Part shown: positions 44,720 through 53,412 of the stretch, in pieces
Layout: the number at the start of each line of letters is the position of its first letter
Numbering within the stretch: position 1 is the first letter of the stretch
The notes under the pieces: generated by a model
The model's input: only the letters and a program-made list of their open reading frames with translations
The model's database searches: none
What the model was told of the DNA's origin: nothing
From: a virus
Length of the DNA stretch: 64,000 nucleotides
IMG/VR virus record: IMGVR_UViG_3300037586_005524
Coordinates: 19,221 to 83,220 of that record
Reading direction: 5' to 3' (one strand)
Position numbers and translations under genes: made by a program

Positions 44720-46332
44720 ATTCTTGTGTATGGTTTCTTATTTCTGATTATTTGTGCTAATTCAGATTGTTTCTGTGCTTTGATTTTATCTATATTCAAG
44801 GGATTTTCTTTATTATATACGTGCAAAACCTCTGGAATATATTTAGAACGCTCTGAGGCCATTTCTAAAAGTGGCAGCATTATTGCCTGATCGTAGGTCA
44901 TTTCATAATATTTGTTATTGTCTTTCAAATCATTTTTATCTAAATTTTTCCATAGCTTATATTTAAAAGTTCTTAGGTGCGAAGCTCTCCATTGATCTTC
45001 TCTGAAAGAATTTGTTTTAATAACTTCTTCTGGGTATTTAGATGGTTCTACGCCTTGTTGTCCACCTGGATTGTAGATATAGCTACCATAAGTCATTAAT
45101 GTATTATCTTCGTATGCATTGTAAAGCCTGTCTAGGGTTCTAGACGATGCAAACCAATCGTCGCCATCAAGCAAAATATTTACATCGTTATCGTCGCACT
45201 CTAAGCTATCAATTCCTGCTACGATGTTTGCTAATGCATATTTTTTAGTTTTATTTATAATGAGCTTAAATCGATTATCCCCAGATATTTCATCTTTTAC
45301 AATATTTTTTGAATTGTCGGTTGATACATCGTCGATAAGTACACAAGTAAAATTTTTATATTTTTGTTTTTTAATGCTTTTTATACATTTTTTAATCCAT
45401 TTTTCGCAATTATAAAAAGGAACAATAATATTAAATTTAGTTAGACTATCGTTTGCCGTATCTTTTGGCAAATTTAGATAATCTTTTGCAATTTTTTCAA
45501 TCTCATCCCAAAAAATGCTTGTTCTTTGTTTCAAATAGTCTAAAGTTGATTCTTTGTTAGAGAACCATTCTTCATCTTTATGTTGTACATTGGTGTTTAA
45601 AATAAGGTTACAGTTTAAAAGTCTAGCTTCGATGGTCATTCTTGGACAAGTGTCGCCGGCTTTTGGAAAAAATATTATTCCTTTTGATTTGGCCAGCTTC
45701 TTAAGAAGTTCTTTGTGTTCTAGGCCCCAAACTAATTCATAATTTAAATTATTTTTTTCTGCGTATTCTACAGCGTCTTCAACACCTTTAATCCATGATG
45801 AAGAGTTTAATATTAAATACTTATCTTCTTTTTCGCTAACATCAAGCGATTTGATATGTCTTAATGTATTCTCAGAAAAAACAGAACTTAATACTTTATT
45901 ATTAGATTTTTTTAAAAATGGAAAGATTTCTTGATATCTATTCTTTTGTTTGTGTGACATCCACCAGGTCATTTTTGAATTATATAAAAATAAAGAAACA
46001 ATTTTTCCGTTTTTACTATCATGGCAATTGCACTCTCCACCTAAAGAAACATGTTTCCCTGGTGATCGAAAATCACAATATTTATAATCATACTCTAGTA
46101 CGCTATAATTTAAATGTTTGGCAGCATATAATAGACAGTCTTTTGGAACAAACGCAAAGTTTCCAAAAATCCAAAAGGCTTCTTTATGTTTTTCCATCAA
46201 ATGTAGTAGATTTGAGCTTTGGGAGTTTATCCTATTACAAGGAAGTAAACTATCTAGTATTATTGCTTCCGTGGTTAATTCGGCGCCGCCCTCATATTGG
46301 CTAGCAAACATATCTGCTACAAATATGATCAT
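44716..46332 (-). CDS. Two-domain glycosyltransferase (GT-B-like N-part + GT2 C-part)
   Basis: 538 residues. The first ~310 residues look like a GT-B-type half (GVEDAVEYAEKNNLNYELVWG, IFFPKAGDTCPRMTIEARLLNCNLIL) with an E-x-R loop. From about 315 a complete GT-A family 2 domain begins: KFNIIVPFYNCEKWIKKCI, CVLIDDVSTDNSK and NILLDGDDWFASSRTLDRLY, with the DGDDW DxD-type site. Two transfer modules in one chain could add two sugars in sequence. Overlaps the neighbour genes by four bases on both sides. Confidence 0.82.
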   Translation of the reverse strand: MIIFVADMFASQYEGGAELTTEAIILDSLLPCNRINSQSSNLLHLMEKHKEAFWIFGNFAFVPKDCLLYAAKHLNYSVLEYDYKYCDFRSPGKHVSLGGECNCHDSKNGKIVSLFLYNSKMTWWMSHKQKNRYQEIFPFLKKSNNKVLSSVFSENTLRHIKSLDVSEKEDKYLILNSSSWIKGVEDAVEYAEKNNLNYELVWGLEHKELLKKLAKSKGIIFFPKAGDTCPRMTIEARLLNCNLILNTNVQHKDEEWFSNKESTLDYLKQRTSIFWDEIEKIAKDYLNLPKDTANDSLTKFNIIVPFYNCEKWIKKCIKSIKKQKYKNFTCVLIDDVSTDNSKNIVKDEISGDNRFKLIINKTKKYALANIVAGIDSLECDDNDVNILLDGDDWFASSRTLDRLYNAYEDNTLMTYGSYIYNPGGQQGVEPSKYPEEVIKTNSFREDQWRASHLRTFKYKLWKNLDKNDLKDNNKYYEMTYDQAIMLPLLEMASERSKYIPEVLHVYNKENPLNIDKIKAQKQSELAQIIRNKKPYTRI

Positions 46333-47615
46333 TTATTATTTTCTGCCATTAATTGGGTGAATAGAGCATCAACTTCTTGATCTTCTGCGTCGTTTGAAAT
46401 TAAAGATTTTACTATATCCGTAACTTTTTTGTATTGTTTTTCTGATGTAAAGTTATTGCATATATGCTTTTTAAGTTTTTCTGCTTGCGATTTAAACCTG
46501 CCATAGTCTTTATATACTTCTCTTAATCTCATTTTATATGAACCTTGTTTGGGATAACACCACATTGAATCTTCCACCAATACATTTTTCCAAACAACTT
46601 CTTTTTGAACCGGAGCTAAATCATAATCAACTTTTGCGTAATAAGGTTTATTTTTAATCTTGCCTTTCTTATCCTTTACGGGTATATATAAATAATCTAT
46701 ATGACCGCTCCAATCAGGTGCAATAACTGGTAATCCGTTATACGCCGCTTCAAATATTGGGAGGCCAAATCCTTCTCCATGCGCTAAAGATATTAAAGCT
46801 TTTATTTTATTATGAAAATATAAAGAATTCATTTCCTCTGCAGTAAGATCCCCATGAAGTAAATAAATTTTGCATTTCTTTTGCGGATAATTTTTACTTA
46901 TATTTTTAATTCTCATTTCCGTTTCACGATAATCTATCATGGAGTTATTAACAATATTTACTTTTAATATTAATCCAACTTCTTGATCTATAAATTCTTC
47001 AATAAACCAAGATATTGTATTCTCTAAGTTTTTTCTTGGCGACCATTGTGCATTTACTAAAAAATTAAAATCTGTAGTTAAATTTAAGTTAATTTCTTTC
47101 ACATCAGTTTGTCTAACTGGATAGTGTACTACTTCAATTGGAGTTGTGCAGTGAAAACTCTTATTAACTATTTGCCCTGTTTGATCATTTGTTACTGTAT
47201 AGTTCGTATTAGCATATGAATATTTTGAAAATTGAGAAATTGTGATAATTTGATCGACAAGATTCCCCTTCTCAATCCACACGGGGGCGACGCGAGTTGT
47301 CTCAATGCCGGCAGTAACTCCAATATTTACTGGTGCCGCTTTCTCCCACTCATTTGGTATTGTAACTTGTATCGACATGTCGTAATTTGATGTCGGTGTT
47401 TGTTGTTGATAAGCTGCCGTTTTTGCTATAATAGAATCTAACCAGCGTCTTTCTTCTGTGTCTTCGTATATCCAACCAGTATTACCCCAATTAACAGGAA
47501 TCATATATATATCAAATAAATCTTCGTGTTGTCTTAAAGACCTTAAAATAAAACGAGTGTGTTCACCATACCCACTTCTGGTCAACGCTGGACCTCTTAC
47601 TAAAACTTTTTTCAT
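46329..47615 (-). CDS. Glycosyltransferase family 4-like (GT-B)
   Basis: 428 residues. N-terminal VRGPALTRSGYGEHTRFIL and the IPNEWEK, TISQFSKYSYANTNYT segments match bacterial GT4 transferases that act early in assembly. The C-terminal donor site LAHGEGFGLPIFEAAYNGLPVIAPDWSGH has the EGFGLP-E motif. AQWSPRKNLENTISWF is the usual preceding helix. Full-length (about 430). Coupled to the next GT4 by a four-base overlap. Confidence 0.85.
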   Translation of the reverse strand: MKKVLVRGPALTRSGYGEHTRFILRSLRQHEDLFDIYMIPVNWGNTGWIYEDTEERRWLDSIIAKTAAYQQQTPTSNYDMSIQVTIPNEWEKAAPVNIGVTAGIETTRVAPVWIEKGNLVDQIITISQFSKYSYANTNYTVTNDQTGQIVNKSFHCTTPIEVVHYPVRQTDVKEINLNLTTDFNFLVNAQWSPRKNLENTISWFIEEFIDQEVGLILKVNIVNNSMIDYRETEMRIKNISKNYPQKKCKIYLLHGDLTAEEMNSLYFHNKIKALISLAHGEGFGLPIFEAAYNGLPVIAPDWSGHIDYLYIPVKDKKGKIKNKPYYAKVDYDLAPVQKEVVWKNVLVEDSMWCYPKQGSYKMRLREVYKDYGRFKSQAEKLKKHICNNFTSEKQYKKVTDIVKSLISNDAEDQEVDALFTQLMAENNK

Positions 47616-48895
47616 ATTACCTCTTTAAATTCCCATGATTTATAATTTTTTCTGTTTTCCCATGATCCCATTTCATTATAAATGTATGTAAAAAGATTGT
47701 CCCACTTTTTCATAATTTTTTCGCGATTATAAGCAGTAATAACATGTTGGCGGCCTTTTTTGCCCATCTTTTCTCTTTCTTCTTTTGTCATATTATACAT
47801 TTTTTCCATCGCATCAGCTACCTCTTTACCATCAAGACGATCTTCATAAATCCATGGAATTTCTTGAGATCCAATTATTGCTTTTGAAGAAGGTTCGATG
47901 CCGATACCAAACCAATTTTCTCCGTCTGTGACTTGCTCTTGAAGGCCTCCAGTCATTGTTACAATTATTGGTGTCTCGCATGCCAGCGATTCGAATGTTG
48001 CTAAACCAAACCCTTCTGCGTCGGCTATATTAATTGTGCAATCAGCTAAATTATATAATTTGGCTAAAACCTCTGGAGGATACTTTTGTGTAGAAAACAT
48101 TACTTCGCTATTTACCAACCCTATTTCATTTATTATTGCTTCTAAATCTTGACCGTGTTTATCTCTTACATCGGTGTGCATGATTAGTGAGGCTTTATCG
48201 TGGCCCACTCTATCCAAGAAGTCTTTAAACCAAAATATTATACTCCCGCTTTGTTTTCTTCGGGCGTTTCTGTTGTTCCAGAAAAATATAAATTTTTTCT
48301 CGCCATCATTACCGATAAAATTGTTTTTTTCAACTAGGCCGGAGCTTTTAAGATCATCAACTTCTTCTTCAGAGTATTTTTTAAAGATATTTTCATCAAT
48401 AACGTGAGGAATATATTCTTTTTTAACACTAGGTGCAACAATACCAACAACTTTATCGGTAACTTTAGAAATAGTTGCAATATAATCGTTTGATTCATAA
48501 TATTGTTTGTTGAAAGTTGGCGCAGGAAAATTGTCCCAAACATGATAATACACCATTGGAGCAAGAGATCTAATTTCATGTTCCATATGCCAAAGCCAGC
48601 CCCAAAATCGTGGATCAGTCATGAACCACACTATATCTGGTTTTTCAAGCCGAAGTATGCTACGTACCATTTCTTGATTTCCATAGCCATCAATAGGATG
48701 GATCACCCAATCGTCTCCCCATTCTTGCGTTTTCACTATATCATAATTTTCATGCTTCATGGCGCCGCCTAAACTAATAAAACTATATTTTCCAGTTTTT
48801 AGCATGGCTTCAATAATATATTTTGTTTGTGTACCGATACCTGATGGGGAAAAGGGATGGTCACTTAAAGTTAAAATTTTAATTTTTTTATCCAT
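47612..48895 (-). CDS. Glycosyltransferase family 4-like (GT-B)
   Basis: 427 residues. N-terminal ILTLSDHPFSPSGIGTQTKYI, VWDNFPAPTFNKQY and ISKVTDKVVGIVAP for the acceptor half; then WNNRNARRKQSGSIIFWF and IADAEGFGLATFESLACETPIIVTMTGG, the donor-binding loop. The first gene of the long glycan cluster in transcription order, lying nine bases after the Cas4-like gene. GAGGT precedes the ATG. Paralogue-like similarity to the gene at 46329-47615 is limited to family features. Confidence 0.85.
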   Translation of the reverse strand: MDKKIKILTLSDHPFSPSGIGTQTKYIIEAMLKTGKYSFISLGGAMKHENYDIVKTQEWGDDWVIHPIDGYGNQEMVRSILRLEKPDIVWFMTDPRFWGWLWHMEHEIRSLAPMVYYHVWDNFPAPTFNKQYYESNDYIATISKVTDKVVGIVAPSVKKEYIPHVIDENIFKKYSEEEVDDLKSSGLVEKNNFIGNDGEKKFIFFWNNRNARRKQSGSIIFWFKDFLDRVGHDKASLIMHTDVRDKHGQDLEAIINEIGLVNSEVMFSTQKYPPEVLAKLYNLADCTINIADAEGFGLATFESLACETPIIVTMTGGLQEQVTDGENWFGIGIEPSSKAIIGSQEIPWIYEDRLDGKEVADAMEKMYNMTKEEREKMGKKGRQHVITAYNREKIMKKWDNLFTYIYNEMGSWENRKNYKSWEFKEVI

Positions 48896-48904
48896 ATATA
48901 CCTC

Positions 48905-49693
48905 TTATGTGCAGTGTTTTGTTTTATAAAATTCACACGTGCCAAATCTTCCATGACAAGACAGCCTGTTTTTAATAAAAATACTTTTATCAATATTATA
49001 AAGCACCTTATTTAAAAAATTAATAGCATTTTGAGTTTTTTTAGGCCCGCTTGTTGCTTTAAAAAGTTCAATATTGTTATTTTTTGCGGTTCTTTTAACT
49101 AGCCCAAAGTATGTTTCAATATTTTTTGGATCTATATTATGTTTTAAAGCAAAATAATATTTGTAAAATGTTAATTGATAAGTGATCATTTTATCTGTTT
49201 TTTTTCTAGAATCCCAACCCCACGAACATGTTTTCCAATCAATAACATGATATTTGCCGTCTTTAGTTTTCAAAACTAAATCAATGAATCCTTTAAAATT
49301 ATATTCTTCTTTTAAAGAAGCTTTTATGGGTTCATATAATTTTTCTTCTACGGAAACAACTTCAAAGTCTCCAAAATATTCTTTCAAAGCATCCATAGAT
49401 AAAGGAGCTAAAATATCTCCTTGTTTTCTTAATTTATCAACTAGTTCTTTATTAAGGTTGTTTTTAACTTCTTCTGGTAATGTCCTCAACTCTTCTAGAA
49501 ATTTATTTTGAAAATATTCTTTTTCATTTATATTTTCTTTAAGTAAAACTTTTTCATATGTCGAATGAATTGCCGTTCCAAAAGCTGTGTATTCATTTCC
49601 TTCAAAACTTTTAATTTTATCAAAATATGTAAGTTTATGCTTCCATGGGCATTCTTTCCAAATTTTCATTTCTGAATAAGATACATGAGCCAT
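48905..49693 (-). CDS. Cas4/RecB-like PD-(D/E)xK nuclease with 4-Cys cluster
   Basis: 262 residues. N-terminal WKECPWKHKLTYF has Cys15; the C-terminus ends with C246, C253 and C261 (SCHGRFGTCEFYKTKHC), the one-plus-three arrangement of the iron-sulfur cluster in Cas4 and AddB-type nucleases. Catalytic residues: AFGTAIHSTYE (His), GFIDLVLKT (Asp) and YHVIDWKTCSWG (Asp, Lys). Phage members act in recombination or DNA end processing. The location next to the glycan cluster is only adjacency. GAGGC precedes the ATG. Confidence 0.83.
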   Translation of the reverse strand: MAHVSYSEMKIWKECPWKHKLTYFDKIKSFEGNEYTAFGTAIHSTYEKVLLKENINEKEYFQNKFLEELRTLPEEVKNNLNKELVDKLRKQGDILAPLSMDALKEYFGDFEVVSVEEKLYEPIKASLKEEYNFKGFIDLVLKTKDGKYHVIDWKTCSWGWDSRKKTDKMITYQLTFYKYYFALKHNIDPKNIETYFGLVKRTAKNNNIELFKATSGPKKTQNAINFLNKVLYNIDKSIFIKNRLSCHGRFGTCEFYKTKHCT

Positions 49694-49702
49694 ATTTGCC
49701 TC

Positions 49703-50164
49703 TTATTTGTTTCCTTTGTTATATGCTTCTAAAATTTCTTTTGTGGTTTGTTTTTTGGCAGGCTTTGGGGCGGCCTTTTTCTTAGTTGTCACACTTTTTG
49801 GGGCGGGTTTCTCTTTTACTGCAGGCTTTTCTTTTACTGCAGGCTTTTCTTTTACTGCAGGCTTTTCTTTTACTGCAGGTTTTGTTTCTTCAACAGGCTC
49901 TTCTTGCGCCTTTGAAAATCTAAATACCCACCTTCCAGTAAAGAAATCGCCATTCCCATTGTCGCTGCGTAAAACATATTTGTTGGGATGTTTGCAATCT
50001 TTTTGTTTAAGATTATATCCTTGTTTATTAAGTTCTTCGAGCACTTTTGTTGTGTCATAATATATTATTCCTTTCCACTCTGGTTGTGCGCGCACAACCA
50101 CATCGGCGTATAATAATTTTTTTTCTGTGTCGATACTAACTTCAAATTTATTTTTCTTTTCCAT
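49703..50164 (-). CDS. Small protein with KPAVKE tandem repeat tail
   Basis: 153 residues. Residues 1-85 form a compact-looking part (LLYADVVVRAQPEWKGIIYY, NGDFFTGRWVFRF) and residues 90-145 are a Lys-, Pro- and Ala-rich tail with four KPAVKE repeats followed by KSVTTKKKAAPKPAKKQ. Such basic tails bind nucleic acid or act as linkers. The tail is made by an 18-base DNA repeat (see the repeat entry). AAAGGAGAAAAC precedes the ATG. No family recognised. Confidence 0.72.
   Translation of the reverse strand: MEKKNKFEVSIDTEKKLLYADVVVRAQPEWKGIIYYDTTKVLEELNKQGYNLKQKDCKHPNKYVLRSDNGNGDFFTGRWVFRFSKAQEEPVEETKPAVKEKPAVKEKPAVKEKPAVKEKPAPKSVTTKKKAAPKPAKKQTTKEILEAYNKGNK
49813..49884 (-). repeat. Four copies of an 18-base tandem repeat inside a gene
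   Basis: On the plus strand the unit is CTTTTACTGCAGGCTTTT, repeated at 49813, 49831, 49849 and, with changes in the last bases, 49867. Each unit encodes KPAVKE on the minus strand. Copies one to three are identical at DNA level, which points to recent expansion or slippage and to likely length variation between relatives. Confidence 0.9.
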
Positions 50165-50175
50165 TGTTTTCTCCT

Positions 50176-50844
50176 TTAGTGAAGCATGTCCGTAAGTTTG
50201 TTATATAGCTTCGGGCTTATATTGCTTAAATATTTTCTGTCCCCAATAAAATAATGTTCAAATCCATTTGCAAAATATTCTCTTAACGAAGTTGCAGCAT
50301 ATGGCGAATAAAAAAGACCCATTACTATATTTGTTAGTGTTTCATACCCAACTTCTTGATATAAAAACCAATCAAATTTATCATCATATTCTGGCTGAAG
50401 GCAAGTGCTGGGTGGAATATTATACCCTTCGGAGTTTAATAAACTACACAGCCTCTGCCTTTTGCCTATAAATTCTCTTTCGATCTCCCCATCAAAATAA
50501 ATTTCCTCATTCATTAACTCTTCTACTGAGTGTGCTATTTCATGTATAATATCGTCTATCATGTCTTCTTCGTTCGTTTGATCATTGGTGACATATATTG
50601 CATCATCTTTATACAATGCATTAATATTTTTTTTATTTAAAAAGTCAAAATTCCCCACATAAATAGAATCAACAAAGTGCATCAAATGAGAAGGAATCTG
50701 TTTTTCAACATATTTTATTACAGAATCTGTATCAATATCGTTTGGAAGGGGGTCTTGTATATAAAATAGTTTCCCATGTAAAGACTTTTCTTTATTTTCT
50801 TTTAAAACTTTGTTACGAGATTTCTTAATATATTCACTGTCCAT
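50176..50844 (-). CDS. Putative gluzincin metallopeptidase
   Basis: 222 residues from the ATG at 50844; a TTG at 50898 also keeps the frame open but lacks a ribosome site. The zinc motif HEIAH is near residue 100 (DIIHEIAHSVEE) and a downstream helix LREYFANGFEHYF near residue 190 offers the third, Glu, ligand. HExxH with an E in an E-x-FA-x-F-x-x-YF helix resembles the anthrax lethal-factor-like and related peptidase families. No signal peptide. Function is unknown; cleavage of a host or phage protein is likely. The Cys at 115-130 region is not conserved. Confidence 0.6.
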   Translation of the reverse strand: MDSEYIKKSRNKVLKENKEKSLHGKLFYIQDPLPNDIDTDSVIKYVEKQIPSHLMHFVDSIYVGNFDFLNKKNINALYKDDAIYVTNDQTNEEDMIDDIIHEIAHSVEELMNEEIYFDGEIEREFIGKRQRLCSLLNSEGYNIPPSTCLQPEYDDKFDWFLYQEVGYETLTNIVMGLFYSPYAATSLREYFANGFEHYFIGDRKYLSNISPKLYNKLTDMLH

Positions 50845-50851
50845 TTTGTTT

Positions 50852-51148
50852 TTATCTTTTTGTTGCTTCTTCTTCCCAAGCTTTTTGACCTTCTTCAACG
50901 TCTAATAAAGCTTGTTGATAACCTCTAATAAAGTTTTCTTCCGCTAATGGTAAAAGAAATTCTGGAAATTCCTTAGCCATTGTTTTAAGAATCATTTCAA
51001 CATTAACTTCTCCATTTTCTGGCTGTTCTTTTTTGCCAACATACTCAATGAGCCACTCTTTCATTTCCGTGTCTGGCTCTAGTGGTTTAAGCAAGTCTGG
51101 GTTTTCATTGTTATAATCATCTTTTACTTCTACATTATTCTCTTTCAT
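50852..51148 (-). CDS. Small acidic phage protein
   Basis: 98 residues, acidic. N-terminal MKENNVEVKDDYNNENPDLL, then LEPDTEMKEWLIEYVG, ILKTMAKEFPEFLLPLAEENF and an AWEEEATKR tail. No family recognised. GGAGG lies six bases before the ATG. It starts 35 bases after the PhoH gene and ends seven bases before the metallopeptidase start. The helical pattern suggests a small adaptor or regulator; no specific role is supported. Confidence 0.7.
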   Translation of the reverse strand: MKENNVEVKDDYNNENPDLLKPLEPDTEMKEWLIEYVGKKEQPENGEVNVEMILKTMAKEFPEFLLPLAEENFIRGYQQALLDVEEGQKAWEEEATKR

Positions 51149-51183
51149 TATATACCTCCATTATTCGTTTGTCAATAAAAAAA

Positions 51184-52506
51184 TTAAAGTACTTTTGCTG
51201 CCAATGTCGCAACTTTTGAACGTTCACCTTTAACAAGTGTTATATGGCCAGATAATTCGTAACTTTTAAATTTTTCTATTGCATATGTTAATCCATTTGA
51301 TGTTTCATCTACATAAATGTTATCAATTTGTTCAATATCTCCTGTCAAAACAATTTTGGTGTTTTCTCCAACTCTTGTAATAATTGTCTTAAGCTCGTGA
51401 GCAGATAAATTTTGAGCTTCATCAATTATAATAAAAGAGTTTGCAATAGATCGCCCTCTTATATATGTTAAAGCTTCTATTTCTATTGTACCATCATCTG
51501 TATACATTTTAAGAGTTTCTTTATCATTCCCCATTAAAAATTGTAAATTATCTTGTATGGGCATTAACCAAGGGCTCATTTTTTCTTCCATTGTTCCTGG
51601 TAAATATCCAATATCTTTTCCCATTGGTTGAATCGGCCTAGATACTACTAATCTTCTATATGTGACTGCCGATTGGTCTTCAACAACTTGCGCTAAGCCA
51701 GCGGCAATTGCCATCAATGTTTTTCCACTTCCTGCCTGGCCAACTAATGTAACAATAGGCACATTTGGATCCATTAACAAATCAAACGCAAAATTTTGTT
51801 CTTTGTTTCTTGGGCGCACACTCCATACTCCTTGTTTATGTTCTCCGTTAATTCTTTTTAAAGGTTTCGAATAGTTATAAAATCTTGCAAGCGCTGTCTT
51901 CTTTTCACTTGAATTTGATACAAGCATAATATATTCATTTGGGTAAAGTTTTATTTCGTCTTTTTCTAAATATATTGGCTCGCTATTATAAAATTGTTCT
52001 ATTAGTTCATCATCTACTAGGTGAGTTCGAAACCCTTTATATAAGGCACCTGTATCTTTAACAACTTGGTTTACTGCATAATCTTCACATAATAATCCCA
52101 ATGCATCACACTTAACGCGCATATTAATATCGCGAGAGACCAGAATAACTTTTCGATTTGTATGTTTTTTTCTTTCATTCAGCGCTACACCAATAATTTC
52201 ATTATCAGGGACTCTGAAGTCAAAGTCTTCGGGAAGGTCAGATTTATCGCAACTTTTGGCAAATAACACTCCTTTCCCTTTGCCGATCCTAACTCCTTTG
52301 TATAAACTTCCTTTTTCTCTCAGGGAGTCTAGTGTGCGTATTATACGGCGTGCATTGGATCCAACGCTGTCTTGGCGCTTTTTATGATTATCAATCTCTT
52401 CTAAAACTTTAAGAGGGACTATGATGTCATTATTTTGATAAGCAAATATGGAACTTGCATCAGTTAAATAAACACTAGTATCTAAGACATATATTTTTTT
52501 TGCCAT
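51184..52506 (-). CDS. phoH: PIN domain-PhoH fusion ATPase
   Basis: 440 residues. Residues 1-150 are a PIN domain (KKIYVLDTSVYL, NDIIVPLKVLEEID, SRDINMRVKCD), a nuclease-type fold. Residues about 230-440 are PhoH: Walker A VGQAGSGKT near residue 253, Walker B SFIIIDEAQNLS near residue 360, and VLTGDIEQID. This is the full-length PIN-PhoH (YlaK/PhoH2) type, common in marine phages and thought to act on RNA. Its start lies 102 bases from the divergent protease gene, so the region between them may hold two promoters. Confidence 0.92.
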   Translation of the reverse strand: MAKKIYVLDTSVYLTDASSIFAYQNNDIIVPLKVLEEIDNHKKRQDSVGSNARRIIRTLDSLREKGSLYKGVRIGKGKGVLFAKSCDKSDLPEDFDFRVPDNEIIGVALNERKKHTNRKVILVSRDINMRVKCDALGLLCEDYAVNQVVKDTGALYKGFRTHLVDDELIEQFYNSEPIYLEKDEIKLYPNEYIMLVSNSSEKKTALARFYNYSKPLKRINGEHKQGVWSVRPRNKEQNFAFDLLMDPNVPIVTLVGQAGSGKTLMAIAAGLAQVVEDQSAVTYRRLVVSRPIQPMGKDIGYLPGTMEEKMSPWLMPIQDNLQFLMGNDKETLKMYTDDGTIEIEALTYIRGRSIANSFIIIDEAQNLSAHELKTIITRVGENTKIVLTGDIEQIDNIYVDETSNGLTYAIEKFKSYELSGHITLVKGERSKVATLAAKVL

Positions 52507-52608
52507 AAATCTTCATAATAAATAGTTCTTTATATACATTAGAATAAAAAAATAAAAAAAGAACGATTGATATTTTATTTTCATAATTAATTATAGGAGA
52601 AACCTATT
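52507..52608. promoter_or_regulatory. Divergent intergenic region between PhoH and protease
   Basis: A 102-base AT-rich gap between the leftward PhoH gene and the rightward protease gene, the only divergent pair in the window. A strong AGGAGAAA ribosome site lies before the protease ATG. TTGATA at 52566-52571 could be a -35 element with an AT-rich -10 region, but the fit is loose. On the other strand a TATATAAAG lies about 30 bases before the PhoH start. It must contain at least one rightward promoter, because no other plus-strand gene could be its source; the exact boxes are not certain. Confidence 0.45.
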
Positions 52609-53412
52609 ATGTTTAAAAAAATAAGGGCTATTATTTTCTTTGTTGTATTGCTTTTGACATTATTTTCTTGTGCACATTGTCAAAAAAACGTTGAAGATAC
52701 ATTACCGCGTGAAGCATTTGTTCATTTGCGCAAAACATTAACAGTCGCATCTTGTAATGATGATCATTGTATATCAATGAATTTTAATTCATCCGCTTCA
52801 GGATTTGTAATAAATAAGCAGAACGATGGGGCTTTTATTTTAACAGCTGCCCATTTTTGTGAAGATTCCATACCTGCATCAAAAGAAGGATCAACCACAC
52901 TTTCTACATACAAAGTAAGAAATTTATATGGAGAAGAATACGATGGCGCGCTCTTACATTACAAACAAGATGTTGATATCTGCCTTATGTTTGTTGCAGG
53001 AATGACAAACGACATAGTAGAAATAGAATTATCGCCGAATGGGCCAACACCAGGTGAAAAAATATTTAATATTGGGGCCCCTTTAAGCATTTTTGGGCCT
53101 GACATGGTTCCTATACTAGAGGGTCGTTTTAATGGAAATCTTGGAGGAAGAGCTTTTTATTCTTTACCGGCGGCGCCGGGAAGTTCTGGTTCAATGATTA
53201 TCAATGAAGACGGTGAACTGATTGGAATAGTTCAAGCTGTCTATATTCGTTTCAATACTATATCCATTTCCATAACTCATGAAGATTTAACAAACTATAT
53301 TGATACTTTTGTAAGCAAATATATATCATATAAAAATGTAATGGAAGAGTTGGGTTTGAAAAATATTTTTATTGTACCTGAACCTGTAGAATCAAGGCCT
53401 GCTCCATATTAA
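52609..53412 (+). CDS. Trypsin-like serine protease lipoprotein
   Basis: 267 residues, the only plus-strand gene. The N-terminus is a lipoprotein signal with a hydrophobic stretch (IIFFVVLLLTLFSC) and a lipobox Cys at 21. The catalytic triad is seen as His82 in ILTAAHFCE, Asp123 (or Asp121) in KQDVDICLM and Ser193 in GSSGS (residues 191-195). This is the trypsin/S1C-like fold without PDZ domains. Cys pairs (49/54, and 82-86 area) may form disulfides. It would be anchored in a membrane and cleave proteins in the periplasm or on the surface. Its 3' end overlaps the convergent gene at 53392. Confidence 0.85.
   Translation: MFKKIRAIIFFVVLLLTLFSCAHCQKNVEDTLPREAFVHLRKTLTVASCNDDHCISMNFNSSASGFVINKQNDGAFILTAAHFCEDSIPASKEGSTTLSTYKVRNLYGEEYDGALLHYKQDVDICLMFVAGMTNDIVEIELSPNGPTPGEKIFNIGAPLSIFGPDMVPILEGRFNGNLGGRAFYSLPAAPGSSGSMIINEDGELIGIVQAVYIRFNTISISITHEDLTNYIDTFVSKYISYKNVMEELGLKNIFIVPEPVESRPAPY

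Noticed and set aside
49813-49884. CRISPR-like array
   Set aside because: The repeats are directly adjacent with no spacers and lie in frame within a coding region.
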